Positions 1-14,125 are shown, numbered from the stretch's first letter. The stretch: 64,000 bases of DNA from Apostichopus japonicus (GCF_037975245.1 NC_092575.1:12947001-13011000); one strand, 5' to 3'. Numbers and translations are program-made. Notes: generated by a model from the sequence alone, not told the origin.

Positions 1-941
1 TCTGCTTGCCAGGTCAAAACATTGGCCATGAGTTTTACTAGATGACTTTCTGTGTAAACGCACAGATAAAGTCAACCCCTTCCCCCAAATCTTTTCCCAG
101 ATGCACCAATCAGTGGGATTTGACTTTGACTGGGATTTTTTTATGTTGTTTATACAGCCGGGTGTCATTCTCATCCTTTCGAAATATCATGTTATTGAAA
201 GAGTGGAGTCATTTCTTATTATTGATCGTCTGTTGAAATCATTCTTGGATGAAACCAGAGAAAACCCTCTCTCTTCGCATGTAATCGATGGAAAAATTCA
301 GTTGACAAACGTAGATGGAATGTCATTTGCCTTAAGATCCATTCACTATCGTGTGCGTTCTTGAAATCAGTCTTGGATTTTTTTCTTATTTTTATTTTAC
401 TCATCTTGTTTTCATGTTTCATCTTTCAAAGCAAATTTAAACCTGTCATGATTTCTGCTTAATGTACTTCAGCTTTTCTCCAAAGGCACATGTACAACGA
501 CTGTTACATTCAGTACCTTCTTGTTCTTGTTGTTGCAATTTGTCTTTTGGAATAATTGGTCTGTCTGTTACTTTGAATATTTTTCTCTCTTCTGCAAGGG
601 ATGCATCAATTTTCAAACGATGTCATGAATAATACGAACACAGTCTGGATTGAGGTTCGCCACGGCGATGCGTTTCCTGCGATATTGCTAATATGCATCA
701 TACTGCACGGAATATAACACTGACAGTTAACAGGTCTCGTGAATTGCATAATCATACGCCGTTAATATACGGCTCAACTCTCAGAGGAGTCTGATCACCT
801 GTAAATATAGATCCCAGTGAGGATTATATATTCGTACCTAAGGATTCCTGTTTTTCGTGCTGTCAGCACAATGGTCGGATAAACTGTGGATAATGCGTCT
901 CTGTTGCGGTGACCTTTGACATTGGCAATCTTTTACACATT

Positions 942-973
942 TTCTATATATAGATGTATATATATATTTATCG
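942..973 (+). promoter_or_regulatory. TATA-like run upstream of the candidate first exon
   Basis: TATA-rich sequence (ctatatatag then tatatatatattta) lies at a suitable distance before the ATG at 1030. TA microsatellites are common throughout this window, so the match alone is weak evidence. It is listed only because it coincides with a candidate first exon. Confidence 0.15.
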
Positions 974-1029
974 TCGGAGTGAATCTGCTTTAGCAATTTG
1001 CGAGTTCAAGTGAGGGAATCGTTTTAGGT

Positions 1030-1149
1030 ATGCCTCTGGTGAACAGTTGTAGAATGGCAGTGACGACGCAGAACTATTTGAATAACAATATACCCAACAA
1101 GATCCTTTCGACTACCGATATACACGATTGCGAATGCAAAATCTCTGTT
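1030..1149 (+). CDS. Candidate first coding exon (weak)
   Basis: An ATG at 1030 opens a 40-codon frame (MPLVNSCRMAV... to ...CECKISV) that ends at a strong donor, gttGTAAGT. It ends in phase 0, which matches the phase-0 start of the next recognised exon at 14042. TATA-like runs at about 945-970 lie roughly 60-85 bases upstream of the ATG. No RIMBP homology is recognisable in the peptide, and matching phase alone has a one-in-three chance. It could equally be a chance frame in intron or upstream DNA. An AG just before it (tttta-g, gtATG) would also allow use as an internal exon. Confidence 0.25.
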
Positions 1150-4100
1150 GTAAGTATTTGTATATATATACATATATATATATATATGTATATGTTTATC
1201 AGTAGCTTTAATGTTTACCAATCTCAGGGTTAAATGCAGGATTAAATGCAGGGTTAAATATCAAAGAAGGACAATGTCATTTTGTATTCTATCGGTTGAA
1301 ATCTATCAAAAATAAGAAAGAAAGAAATATCAAATAACTGCTGTCAATATGTAATAGTAGTAATTACATCAATTTTAATTTTAATTCTCGGAATGTTCAT
1401 GCACATTGATCAGTGATTTTTTTTTTACAAGTCTGGAAAGAAAAAGACTGAAAAGAAAATGTGCATAGCATTTTTGTTAATCAAAACAATCTGGAATGCC
1501 ACTTTAAGTTGAAGCATAAATATTTATTTTCAATATGTACATGAAATTTAGCACTGGCAATGCGAACTCGGAATCAGTACCTGTAATTATATCAGATATT
1601 TAATTTTAAGATGCAAATAGCTGCCTTTCAACTAAGTAATATTTTCAGATTGTGAATTCAAGCTTACTTTTGTGAAAAGATTTAGTTACAATCAGGATCC
1701 TACTGTACAAATGAAGAACCACAAATGCTTTTGATTTGAATTTTAAAGTAGCTTTTCATGTGAACTTAAAAATCTTGTAGTTTGTATAAATATTTGATTG
1801 AATTTAATTATGATATTATTTATAATTATGACCCATTAGATCTATCTAAACTATACTGTAGAGTTAACCTACATTTTTGCAAAGTTCATGCATAACTTTT
1901 TAAATACAGGAATTCAGAAAAGGGTTCTTTCATAATTTTCAGTGATATGTGCATGTGGATCTTAAAGATGTGGTTGGGCTGGCCAAATTCTAAACATCTC
2001 CAGGACTGATTTTAGCTAGAGGCATGAACCTTCATGGAAGGGCTTCCTGCATGGGACCAGAGTAGCCGTCTAATAGTTCCTCGACTGAATGTAGACAAGC
2101 ATCCAACTGAAAGTGTACTCCACCTACCCGCCTCCCCTACCCCACCCCTCCTTTTGTGAAAATGTACCAATCTGTGCTTTCCACTACTCAAAGCCAATCA
2201 TAATAAAAAACTATTTTAATTGAAAGATTTAGTTTTTCTTTTCCCTTTCATTTCTGATTCATGGCATTCTTTCATATCCAGTAAAATCTAAGGTATCTTG
2301 ATTAAAAAAATGAAAGACATATGATATATTAACAAAATGAATGATCATAAAGGAGGGGAAAAAAAGTCAAAAAGTAAACATATCATAGATTAATCATCTC
2401 ATGTGATCAACTTTGTTTAGGATACATTTCCTCTCTCCGATCATTTTAGTATCAAATGATAAATCAACATCCGTCTCGCTCGGTAGGGCGAGCACGGCCC
2501 GTGACGTCATAGAGTCGGAAAAAAAATCATTTTCTGAACCATTAATCAACCTGCAATCATAATCACTGGCAGAAATTTTATGTCAGTCTCCTGTTGAACA
2601 TGGAAAAAATTAGACTTATGTTAGAATGAGAGAGGAAAGAAACCAAACAAGGCGGGGGGGGGGGGGGGGGGATCCAAACTTGAAACATGGGCTAGAGTTT
2701 ATATGGTCGATGTTAAAAACGAAACGGCAAATTGGGAAGATCTCGAGCGAGGCAGACTCTGGGTTGGCATGATATGTTTATGGTCGTGGATAATCAAACA
2801 CGCATGTACAGAACGAGCATCACGTTCTTAGCAAAGCGCATAGCACACTCTTGGTAGTGATCTTTAGGTTGCATGTATGAAGAACCATGTTGTATTCAGT
2901 AGTTAAAAGTGGGACCTCTTCAATTGTTACAAACTTAAAAATCAAAAATACGTTCTCCCACTTCTTTGTTTGCTTTATAAGAGGGTGACATGAATGTGCA
3001 GGTTTAAACGATAACGTCAATTTATTTCGTCGTGTGACATTTTTTTTAAGACATTGATTGGTGGGGATCGAAAGACGATTAAAATCTTGACTGTTTAATC
3101 GTGGGAATCGTATAAAAAGGTATTAAGAGGTTATTAAATGAATAAATTGGAATATAGGTAGAGACTTAACAAAATAAAATGACAATGACAGTATTGTTTA
3201 TGTGAAGAAGAAAATTAAAAACCTACCTTAACGGCAAAACAGGGAGACAGATGATAAACTAAATTTTACTCTCAGACCAAACTAAATCCTTCCCGAATTG
3301 TGAGATATTAATTACATATTCAGGGTTTATGTTTTGAGTTTCATTTATAATAAAAAACTTGAAGAGAATGCTGAACATTCAGGGGAAGTTTTTTTCGAGT
3401 GGTTTATAATCCATCTGTGGTATGACTGATATAGATCATACCATTAGTAATGATTGTTTTGTTGCTGAGGGATTTTCTTTGAAGGAATGACAACTTCGTT
3501 CCCAGAATATTGCGTCAAGAATACCATTTGTCTTTTTTCAAAAAATTGCAAATTATTATAATATAATAATTCCACATTCCTTTACTAATATGCTGCTTAA
3601 CCCAATTTGACAGTTGTGGATAATTTTATTTCACTGATCAAGCCAAATTGAGATCTAGTTCGTGATTAAAACAGATATGGAAAGTCATGGTAACCAGGCG
3701 CCGACTGGGATTAGTGCGACAAAATGTCAAGAAGCCAAATGGAATCATTAATTCTGTGCTTATTGAATTTCATTTGTTGCCAAAAATAGTATGTCTTTTA
3801 ATATTAAAGTCCATGTAATCCTCTTTTGAAAAATTTGCTTACAAATCATTGATCAAACTCAGCAGCCTTCAGTTGCTTAAATTTTGGCAAAATGAGTTCA
3901 GTTATATTGATTGTCATAGGTATGCGAAACAAAAAATAATACCAAACTGAAATATATTTAATTGCTTTCATTGAAATAGTCACGTCAAAATATTATGGTC
4001 TTCTGTCATTCTTGCATGAAGCTTTGTTGCAACAAATCCCCAATTAAAAAAAAAATAAATAAATAAAAAAAAGGTTGCAATGTCTTACACATAATCCAAG

Positions 4101-4881
4101 TTTACAAACCTTCATCACACCAGTGATGGTAAACTTTAATACCAGTGATAGTAAAAAAATTTAGTTCGAAAATGTATTCTCATTATGATAGCTGTAGGCC
4201 CTAAGTGTATGGATGTATTAATGTACATCACGACATCACATTGATTGATGCAGGATGCAGAAGATACTAATTTTTCCGTTTGCCGTTAGAAGCAAAGCAT
4301 TTCGTGGCTAAGCATTAGCTCTGATCTATGCGAGTGAAGACGGGAGTTACAGCGATCATAAATCTCTACGAATCGTCGAGAGTATATATCCATTTTTGAA
4401 GATGGGATGTGGAGAAAATAATCAGCATGTTTACATCAAGCCTAAATATCAGCACGATGGTGATAAATTTATTTCAAAGTTTTGTCGATCGACATACATA
4501 GTTAGAACCTGTACCGACTTTGACAGAGTAGCAATTTCAGCAATGTTTGAAAGAAATGGACAGATTTTTAGTATGTGTGAAATAAATGTGTGCGCATATA
4601 TATATGTTTGTGTCGTTAAACAAATATTATGGAAGAATCTTTTTTTTTCGTTAACCTGATAAAATTGTTGTTTTTCCCTTTAAAATTTTAAAAGAGCTTT
4701 GTATGATGATTGCACGATACCGTGTCAGTGGGTTATAAAGAAACGTGGGCACGGGGAGCTGGTAGGGGTATAGAGAGAGAAGAATGTGAGATGGTAATTT
4801 TGTGGCTCAAAATTTGCTCTTTAAGTTGTTGGAATAGGGCTAATGTTATCCTTACATATCCCTGTTGAGACCAGGCATGTT

Positions 4882-5108
4882 AGGAGTGTTAGCTCAGTGG
4901 TTAACGCCGGTGCCTTCCAATCATAAGGTCCCCAGTTCGAGTCACTCCCAGATTAATGTATGTCGACCAATTACAGAGTTGTTGACAATTGACAATTCAT
5001 AATCATTGACGTTAAATATGAATCTAAGGGACTGACTTCGGTCAGCTTGCGGCTTTGATAAGCCAATGAGGCTTCTTTCTGGGTTCCTGCTTGCAGGAGG
5101 ATCTAAAA
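4882..5108 (+). mobile_element. tRNA-derived SINE, plus orientation
   Basis: The left end is tRNA-like: an A-box-type TAGCTCAGTGG followed by a B-box-type AGTTCGAGTCACTCC. A roughly 150-base unrelated body follows (attaatgtatgtcgaccaat... gaggcttctttctgggttcctgcttgcaggagg). A second copy of the whole unit, in the opposite orientation, lies at 31717-31934, which shows that it is a dispersed repeat. It ends near a short TA-rich tail. Confidence 0.85.
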
Positions 5109-8100
5109 TATATACATATATGTTGCATCAGGTATGATTAACATTGCCACGATTGCTCCTGTGGGTAATATGTTAAATATCTTCTGGATGGAAGAATTGA
5201 TGATTCTGGTTAAGATTAATACATTGGATATCATTTCAGTCTATTGCATCAGCACCATGTCAGATTTCGGTGATTGTGGATGTGTGTTGGACAGATCTTT
5301 AGAGGTTAGTTGGGGTAGGGGGAGAAGGGATGGCAGTTGCCTGTGGTAATTGAAGAGGTGTAAAAAAAAAAAAAAGGGGGGAACCTACAGTAGTACTTAT
5401 TAGCAGTGTGAAATATTGACATGTTGTTCACATTTTTAACATTCAGTGTTTACAAATTTCATGGTTGGTTAATTTATCAGTATATATCATTAATCAAACA
5501 GCACAAACACTTTAAGCTGCAGTCTGAGGTAAAGAATACATAGTCTGGACAATTAAGAGAGACAATAAGTTTCCCATATTTTGATTTTATTCGTGATTGA
5601 TGATTCTTCAAATTGCCAGCGCTTCTCTTTGATAGATAGATGCAGACAATTACCTTATTTGATGACTTGAGAAAAGGTAAAAGTAAGCCGCTCAGATATT
5701 AGTTATTGCATTGATTTCATTCATAGCTCGTTCGATAACAGATGGTTTTCCACCAAACAATATGATGCACACGTTTTATCTTTCAGAGTTCTTTCTATGA
5801 CATCACACCTGTTTGTTTCAAGTTCACTGATTTTGGTACGAGTGGTTTCAAATTTCGATTTGAGCATCATCGAAACAACAGTACCTACATATGGGAACTG
5901 ACTGCAAATTTTACTAAAATGCTTAGAGCATGTTTACTATGCATACATAATCAGTCAAAAATGAGTAGACTGCACAGACTATCCTGTTAAGAATACTATT
6001 GAACAGTTCAAATTGAAACAACATTTATAGAAATAAAATCTTAATACTGTAAGGAGAAGTAGTATTAATTTTGTGGATTGAATGTCATCCTTTCAGTATA
6101 CTTAGCTTGACAAATGCAGTGGTATGTTTAATAAGTTCTTGTAGTTGTTGTGGTCCATATTGGAGAAAGATCGGAGCTAATTATGTTTTTTAAATCTATA
6201 AAAAAGATTTTTTGTGTCTTCATACTTCTATGTTGAAACAATATATCTTCACAGATAAATTAAAAGACAGTTTAGCTCTTAACCCTTTGATCTTATTAAA
6301 AAAACCAAAACAATTTGCATTGGAGTTTTGTGCAGTTCCCCTATTGTTCACAGGATAAATTATTCCGCAAAGTTGCTTTTAATATGTATCATTAATCTGT
6401 ATTTCCATACATACTTATCTTAGGATATTTAAAACACCTTATGATCTGCTATTTGCTGCCTACATTTTGGTTTATTAATTAAAATATTACATCTAGTATA
6501 TATGTAATGTTAATGTGCCATCTCGCAATACTACAAACCACAGATCTACTTAGTGGGTAAATATAATTCCTAGTCTGTGACAATACACTTTAATACTACA
6601 TTTCTCTGTTATAATAAGTATGTAATAATATTGTTTCTTTCTGTATATATAGGTTACACACTCTATTCCTTGACATCCTTGTCCACATTTTCTGCCAAGA
6701 AAATTACCATCCCATAACATTTGTTGGTCTTAGCATTACATATATTTCTGTTCATAACTGAAAGTGTCTGCATATAGTCTGTAGTAGAAATTAGCAGAAT
6801 ATTCATGGCAACCCCAAAATAATGTTTCAGTGGCTTAACATTTGGAATGACTTGGAAACTAACAATTCTCCATCAAATCCCAATCCCATCGTATAATTCT
6901 GTATTTTTTTACTGTCTCAGATATCAGATATACACAGGTCCCATTTGTGATATGGTGATACAAGCATAAACAAAAAAGGAGGAAAATCTGTCCTCCAGAG
7001 GTTGCAAGAGAATAGCTTTGACGATCGTTGAAATTCAGACAAAATCAGAGATAAAAACTTTTAATGTAAACCGAAACCTCCGGCTGGATATTTTGCCGAC
7101 AGGTTTTATCGATATTAATGTCAGAAGAAGAAAAAAAAATTCTTCCTGTTGATTATGAGAAATTTGTCGCCGGTTTGCTTCCACAGGACTCATGAATAAT
7201 TCATGCCGAGGATTGTACCAAACTGTTAAAAGATACGACACCCTCACATCACTAGCAATGTCGTCGTCGAAAGGTTCAATAAATAGATGATGTATTGGAT
7301 GGAGAGAAGTTAGCTTAGACTGAGTCGGGGAAAAAAAAACTTGTAAACGTTACCAGTAATTTATCATTCCCTGTTGGATTTCAAGATAGTAAATATAAAA
7401 ACAAACGGCTATCCTTACTTCTCGGTTTACATCTTGATGGTCTCCATGTTCTTTCGACTCAATCTTTTCTAATCACGAGGGGCCCTAGAAGATTCTTCAA
7501 GTGCTGATCGAGCGTGACTTAATCTCAAACAAAAATCGGAAACTCTGCTCGGGTTCTAAAAGTTTTAATAAACATTTCCCAGTTTTAAACACTAGGACTG
7601 TTTGGAATCCTGCGAAGAATATTTCTGGAGACATTATGCGATACCGAATGAGTACTTGAAATGTTTACAGATCAAGCATTTCCACACGCATTCGGATCGA
7701 GCATTCCAGCCCTTAACATATTCTGAGTGTTCCAGTGCCCTGTTTGACATGTTCAGTTAATTTGCACTATATACAAGATTGAAAAGATTGAAAAGCAAAA
7801 ATTGTTTTGACCAAATATTGTACTAGGACAAACTAATTCCTTTGAATCTTGTTTAGTTCTGTTACCAAAGTTCACTTGTATATTCTAAAGTAAGTACCAA
7901 AAATTTCAAAAGTTTTGATCAAAATTGGAAAATTACCTTCAAAACTACTGCTATTTAAATTACCTCATTTCTTGAATTTATGGATGTAGCTGTTTTCAGC
8001 CAAAAATATTTCAGACTATTAAACTGGTTAAATGTCAGGGGATTTTGCCATTTGCCAGCTATTCAGGGGGAAAAAGAGATAAACACATGGTAAAGCCGAT

Positions 8101-8937
8101 TAACAATTATACTCAATCAAAACAAAACTGGTATGATTTCCGTAGTCCTTACATGATACCTCGATTAATGCTTATTATATTATTAGAATGCTCCCATAAT
8201 TCCCAGTAAAACTTGATGTGAGTTGCTGTAATTCAGAAAAATGCCACTGGGAACTCAATTTAATAACTTAAAATAGCCGATTAGAATTTTGATATATTAT
8301 TAAACTTATTGAAATGCATGTAAAGATAGGTTTATTGTTTGTGACATTGTTATTTTGACACTTTTGTGATGATTTCTTTTCTTTTTATTATTATTATTGT
8401 TACTTTTATTTTTAATATTAAAGTTATTTATTTTATTTTACTTCACTTTATATTTCTGTGATTAGCTTAAAATTAGAACCCGTCATTCACGACTTCTCGA
8501 GCACTGGGGCGAACATTGGCTGTCATGCTCCCAAATATTTGCAGAGCTGTAGTAGATGTAACTGAATGTTGCATTAATTTAACATGCACGGCTTCATGCA
8601 GAACATTTTGTTTACTTTGTGATAATTGTCATGGTCATCCAATTTATTTGCACTATTGCACTGTGAGCAGAAACTATTCCAACATAATGGATCATTAGGT
8701 TAAATTATTATCAAATTGTGACCTTGGAAAACTCTCAACAAATTTGAAAATTGCTGGTGTACTTTTTTTCTTCTTTTTTTTGGCACATACAGTAGTGTAT
8801 GATTTATATTAGCTACTTAAAATATGGAAAGTGCCTGACTGAAGAAATTTATAGAATTGGATGAAATTTCTAAGATTTATTCAGATCGCTGTTTGCTTCA
8901 GGATTAATGTTTTTCATTATTGAGTAAGACTTTGTCA

Positions 8938-9085
8938 TTAATTATATTAATATGCAAATGTGTCATTGTTCTTAAGTTTATAGGTTTATTATGGATTGAC
9001 CATTCACAAATTAGTTATATTAATATGCACAAATGTGTCATTGTCTTAAGTTTATTGTTGTTTTATGGATGGACCATTCACAAAT
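8938..9085. repeat. Diverged 74-bp tandem duplication
   Basis: Two adjacent copies share the blocks attatattaatatgca, aaatgtgtcattgt, cttaagttta and gga-ggaccattcacaaa, with small indels. Copy 1 is about 8938-9010 and copy 2 about 9011-9085. It looks like a local duplication in non-coding DNA. Confidence 0.8.
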
Positions 9086-9194
9086 GTTGATGATTCGTCC
9101 AAATTATTTGCAAATCCTGCTGACGGTCGATTCCTAATATATCAGTCCCAAAACCTCATGAGTGGTCATATCCTTGCTGATCTGTTTAAAAAGT

Positions 9195-9275
9195 ACAATA
9201 TTAATAATAAGTAATATTTATATATATAGCGCATAATCAGCAAAGCTGCTCAAAGCACTTTAAAATGTGAAACCT
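9195..9275 (-). mobile_element. Retroposon 3' tail fragment, reverse orientation
   Basis: Read on the minus strand, the segment is aagtgctttgagcagctttg... gcgctatatatataaatattac followed by ATT-like repeats. The same kind of tail (cgccttgagcac... gcgccttataaatcc... attattatt) ends the retroposon at 63450-63720. This suggests a shared 3' end recognised by one LINE family. Only the 3' part is visible here. Confidence 0.55.
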
Positions 9276-12200
9276 AAAAACAAATAGAAGTACCAAAACC
9301 AAAATATTAACTATATTGAACCAATTAGGCAAAAAATACAACACAAAGATCGGAAGTCAGCCATCTTTCTTTTCATTTTTTACAATTTTCTTTTAAGGAG
9401 CAAATAAAAAAAAAACTTGAAAAACAACAACTGTTGAATGATGGATAATACTCAGTTTATGGAAAGAAAGCCTTTCCTTTCAGGAAACAATACATCTACA
9501 TACGATAGAACTCCATATTTGGTAAAATGTCCCAGAAACTCTTAGTTGGTCCATTCAGGTCATTTATGGGAAGAAGATCTTTCCCTTTCTTAAGACACAT
9601 GAACATATAATTAAGCTCCCATGTCGTATAAAATGTCTCCGAAAATGCAGTAACATAAAATTACCAGCTAATTTATTAGCAGTTGGCGGTGTTTATGCGT
9701 GAGGCTATGAACACCTTCTGTTTGACGCAAGTGATCCGCAAAACAAATACAACTTCCCCGGTCTTTTATATCCCGTGCGATTGATCTAGGTTGACAGTAA
9801 CGACCACTCAAAAAAAAAGGAGGGGAAAAAAAAATACAATACAAAGGAGAGATTGGATCCGTAGTCAAATAGAGATTACCTTCTTCTTGCTACGTCGTTT
9901 GACGAAGGAAGACAGTCGTAGATTTCACATCCCCCTTTATTAATTGATTCATGCTTGTTTTTTACCATTTTTAAAGGTTATAGGTAATTGTGATGGAGCG
10001 ATGTAAAGTTGCTCTTGCTTTATTGGAGGCCAGGGGTGTATCAGTAAGGAGGGGACAGAGTGTCGTAAGGAATTCTTAAGAGCATTTAAATTTTATCGGT
10101 GTATTTAACAACAATGGAAAAACTGCTTCTTACCCTCCTCCCTGTCCATTCAAATGTGTCACACCAGAACTTGCAGATATTCTTTTCTCTGAATTTGGTT
10201 CATAATCATAATTTATGATTTCATAATTCTAAATGATGAAAGGTACAAATGAGAATTGTGACACTTGGTTTATATTAAATATGGTTGTCACACTTACTGC
10301 ACATGTTTATAATCAGTTTGCGACAATAAGAACATACGGTAAGAAAGGTAATTTTAAAAATGTGAAGGATATGATGGAAGGGATATAATTGTTCGATATC
10401 TGAATTAATTAATATGTCAGATACATGTATATGATACATCTATATGATATGCCAGTCTGCATATTGCATTGCACTTGCACAGATCTTGGGTCGTTTAACA
10501 TCCACCTGCAATAAATGTCTCCGCTAAAGTTGATCATTAGCGAAATCTTGACTGTAGGCTCAAGAGGACGTGATAAACAAAAAGTATCCAGATTTTCTTG
10601 AAGAACTGGAAGCATCTTTAAGCGAAGTTCTTTTCCAGAATAAAAACTGCCCCATATCTTATGCCGGGGTGGAAGTCGTCGATATAGTTTCACCGATCGT
10701 GTACACGGACAACGTTTGACGTAAATCTATCAATCTGTAGGGAGATTGGTTCACCTTGGGTGCTTATCGGATTCTGCCTATCTTTTTCATTCCTTTCCCC
10801 TTTTTCTCTTTTTATCTTCTCCTTCTCCCTTTTTCCTTTCTAAATTGAGTTATGACTTGCAGTATTAATATAAAACCTTTGTAATTAGAGTTTCCATCAG
10901 TTAAGACGAACACCGCACCCGAGGTCCTGAGGGGCTCTAAGTCTACGGCTAGCGCTCGGCGGCAGAATCGTCGAGATGAACAAACTACCTGTTCGAAATG
11001 ACGGTGGCAACTCATCTTTTTTACTAGCCTTGGGCAATCATGCCATTTTGTTTCAATCAATACTAGATTTCGCCTTTCTGCCCTGGTGGAGTAGAAATTC
11101 TCCGGTGCAGCTTTACTCTCCTCCAATAGATAAAACTCTTGGCTCTTAGTCGTCAAATATTCTTTAATGATTCTTTTAGGTTGATGGATCCTTAATATGG
11201 AAGACATCATTTTTTGCTTACTGGAGGAATATTGAGTTGAATGAAGATTTTTTTTTTTCTTCTGCTTCTTCTTCATCTTCTACTTCTTTTACTCTTTGTC
11301 TTTTATTAGTTCCATAATGGAGGAATTTTTTCCTTAGTAGTGAAGATTTATTATTTAGAAAATATTAAAAGAAAGATGACATAGTGTGCAAATAATGTGC
11401 AAATTCAAAATTTAAGTTGGCATTTCCTGATCATCACAAATTTGTACACTACTATGTTTGTGTAATCATTTAAGTGATTGCCAATTTAACACCGTCAAAT
11501 TTATGGGATGAATTTTAAAAAAAAATGTGTGGAGCCTATATTTGGTCAATTATTAAGTTTTTTATTATAATTCACATAAAATCCTAATTTGGGAAGTTGA
11601 AATGTATGCTTTTATACCAAGTATGCTTTAGTGTTTCTTTAAATTTTGCATAAATGGTAAATTTCAAAAGCATATGTCATTAATGTTTAAGTATGTCAGT
11701 AGAAGGTAACCAGATCTAGCATCATACAATTATCTGAAGAATCTGCTGGTATAGTCAAGGGACAACTATGGAATGTTTCAAATTCCTTTCATCAATAATC
11801 ATTATAAGTTCAGAGTGATTGCAGTATTGTGACAACTAAAAGATCATTCCTAACAGAATTTAAAGTAAAATGAAGGAATATTCTCTCCCTTCATTTCTCC
11901 TCCCACCTCCCAAATGAATATTAGGTGGCTCTATGCTGCTCAGTCTGGTGGGCTGACCAAATCCCCCATACATTACAATTTTGTATAAAATGGCATAAAT
12001 TTGGTGTACACCAGGGATGGGTGGTGGTAATTATGAAATGATTTTGCATGCCACATTGCCAAATTATTAAACCCATATATACTAGGATGTGTATACTGTA
12101 CTCCTGTGAAAAGTGGGTGAATTGTGTTACATTACTTAAATATTGTAAATTAGTCAAAAGAATGTAAATTCTTCATATGATGTCCTTTCAATATGTTGAA

Positions 12201-12340
12201 CTTGACCAATATCTTATCACAAGACGGCCTTGACTCCCCAAAGTATACATATGTTTCTTGATTTCATAGCTATTAGATTAGGAAGTAGTCTTACTTAAAG
12301 AGGCAGCATTTGGGATAACTGCCCCCTTCCCCACCCCCCC

Positions 12341-12376
12341 CCCCCAGTTAAGTGTTAATTACCACTTAACTGGGGG
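12341..12376. repeat. Perfect 14-bp hairpin
   Basis: CCCCCAGTTAAGTG and its exact reverse complement are separated by the eight bases ttaattac. A C-rich run lies immediately to the left. No transposon ends or target duplication are visible around it, so its origin is unclear. Confidence 0.8.
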
Positions 12377-14041
12377 TTAAACCAAAACCCAAAGTTTGCT
12401 TCTTTGTTTTTGCTGCGGACATCCACGGACCCGCAGCTCAGCATTATAACAGTTATGAAGTTACCATCTTGCAAGCTACAGAAAAAGTTGTCCAAGGGTG
12501 CACACTTTGCCCACAATGTGTGCTTGAATATACAAAGCCCCATGATGCATTAGCCAAACTGTATCTTCCAACTCTCATTCGATATCGTCCGTTCCTAGTT
12601 TGATATCGTTACGACACTCATCCCCGCATCATAGTGGCTATGATATTACAGTGTGCGCACACACTCAGAACAACTGTTTATAGCGTATTCCTAATTCTTG
12701 CCCACGTATCCGGCGTCCAATACCATTCCACGGGGAGCTATAAATAAAAACGTTTTCCAGAGCATAAGTTTCTTTGCGTTCAAGATCAATTACCGTATCA
12801 AACTGGGGATAAATTGGGTTTCGGGAGGACAGTATTTTTAAGCTCATCCAAGCTGAGATTTTAATGGGATCATAGATGGCTTGTCCTCCTTCACGTAAAC
12901 ACAGCGGTGTTGGCTATGATGAAATGTTATTTTCACATTTTCCGACGGTCGTTATGTAAAGGTTGGACGCAGTGAAGATGACATAAGATGTAATGAATAT
13001 CTGGATTTTCAGGTTGATTTATTTATATATTATGGACAAGCTTTCATACTTTTGTTTTGGAGATATATAAGCCATGAATTATCCTTTAAAAGATTATTTA
13101 TAATTGAGCATGATCTTGATTTATGTTCTTTAATAATTAGGGCAAAAATTGAAATAGATTTGGCTTGTCTATTGAATTGCTCATCTTTGAATGACTTTAG
13201 GATTTATTCTGTTTCCTTGCTTACCTGTCTCCACACAGCCTCAGCACTCTTGCTCTACCATATGCCTAGAGTGAACTGGTAACCTTAAACACTGTATGCC
13301 CCCTAGTACACTGTATGCCCCCGACACTGTATGCCCACCAGTGACTAGTAAATACTGGTCAATTTGCATTTTTTCTTATTCCATCTCAAAGCTGGACCAT
13401 ATACAGGAGCATTTGATATAAATCACTAACATGAAAATGGGGCGTTTCCAAATGAAGCATACTTCCAAAACGGGCAAGATTAGGAGGATTCATCACTTTC
13501 AATCAGAAATTGAATATTTTTCCTTCTCTTTCCTTCACTTTGAGATCTCATCAATTTGAAAAAGTTGGTTTACGTTGTGTATGAAGGACTTAAATACTTC
13601 AACTTGTTTTTCTCGGTAACATCAAGAACTTTTACAAATCCCTGGAAAAAATGTGATGTTGATTCTAAAGTGAATGCTTCAGTGACATTTGTTTACAGAT
13701 GATAACTTTACAGATGATACTTTGATGAATTATGGACTTCAAAAGACTCTAATTTTTGTTCGTATAAGCATCCACTTTAACCTCGACTGGCATAGATCTG
13801 TTGGTTTTTCTATTACACTACTGCAGAACGGTTTAATCCACATCCACACACTGAAAAGTGAAACTTTTGACATGTTGCTCATGTAATTGCATATATGCCT
13901 CGTGGGATATCCTGGTTGTAATCTGTACTGTTGTATCAATTATTCAATTAAATTAATAAATAAATATTTCGTACATTTTATTCGATGGTTATTTCATTTT
14001 TTTTAATTATTATTATCATTAATGTTCTCCTTGCCTCACAG

Positions 14042-14125
14042 GAAGTTGAAGTCAGCCAGCAGAGGAAAGTCTGTGACAATCTCGAGAAACAAGTGACAGA
14101 AGAGAAGGGGAAATTTTCCCAGCTC
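14042..14125 (+). CDS. RIMBP2: RIMBP exon: N-terminal coiled coil, part 1
   Basis: There are 84 bases (28 codons, phase 0-0) between a good acceptor (ctccttgcctcacag) and a donor, GTAAGT. The peptide starts EVEVSQQRKVCDNLEKQV and ends KGKFSQL. It is rich in E, K and Q with regularly spaced hydrophobics, typical of the coiled coil that precedes SH3-I in RIM-binding proteins. It is the first exon of the gene that can be placed with confidence; the phase-0 start requires an upstream coding exon. Homology of such a short coil segment is weak on its own. The call rests on splice sites, open frame and phase agreement with the following exons. Confidence 0.78.

Larger units (their letters stand above)
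1..14041 (+). other. Upstream region or first intron(s), no convincing exon
   Basis: This 14 kb is AT-rich and has no exon recognisable as RIMBP. Apart from the weak candidate at 1030-1149 it holds a 220-bp tRNA-derived SINE (4882-5108), a diverged 74-bp tandem duplication (8938-9085), a retroposon 3' tail in reverse (about 9195-9275), a 14-bp perfect hairpin (12341-12376), three copies of a cactgtatgcccc motif (about 13291-13340) and a G run near 2653-2671. Short N-terminal exons of RIMBP could be hidden here. The exon at 14042 begins in phase 0, so at least one coding exon must precede it. Confidence 0.6.

Noticed and set aside
4396-4659. Plus-strand frame beginning MGCGENNQ with a possible GTATGT donor
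   Set aside because: It would end in phase 1, which does not join the exon at 14042, and no family or second exon is recognisable.
10409-10693. 94-codon minus-strand frame
   Set aside because: No motif, signal or splice structure; probably chance.
10812-11276. 154-codon minus-strand frame
   Set aside because: The N-terminus is a poly-lysine read-through of a T/C-rich tract, and the rest shows no domain. No splice partner or homologue is suggested.
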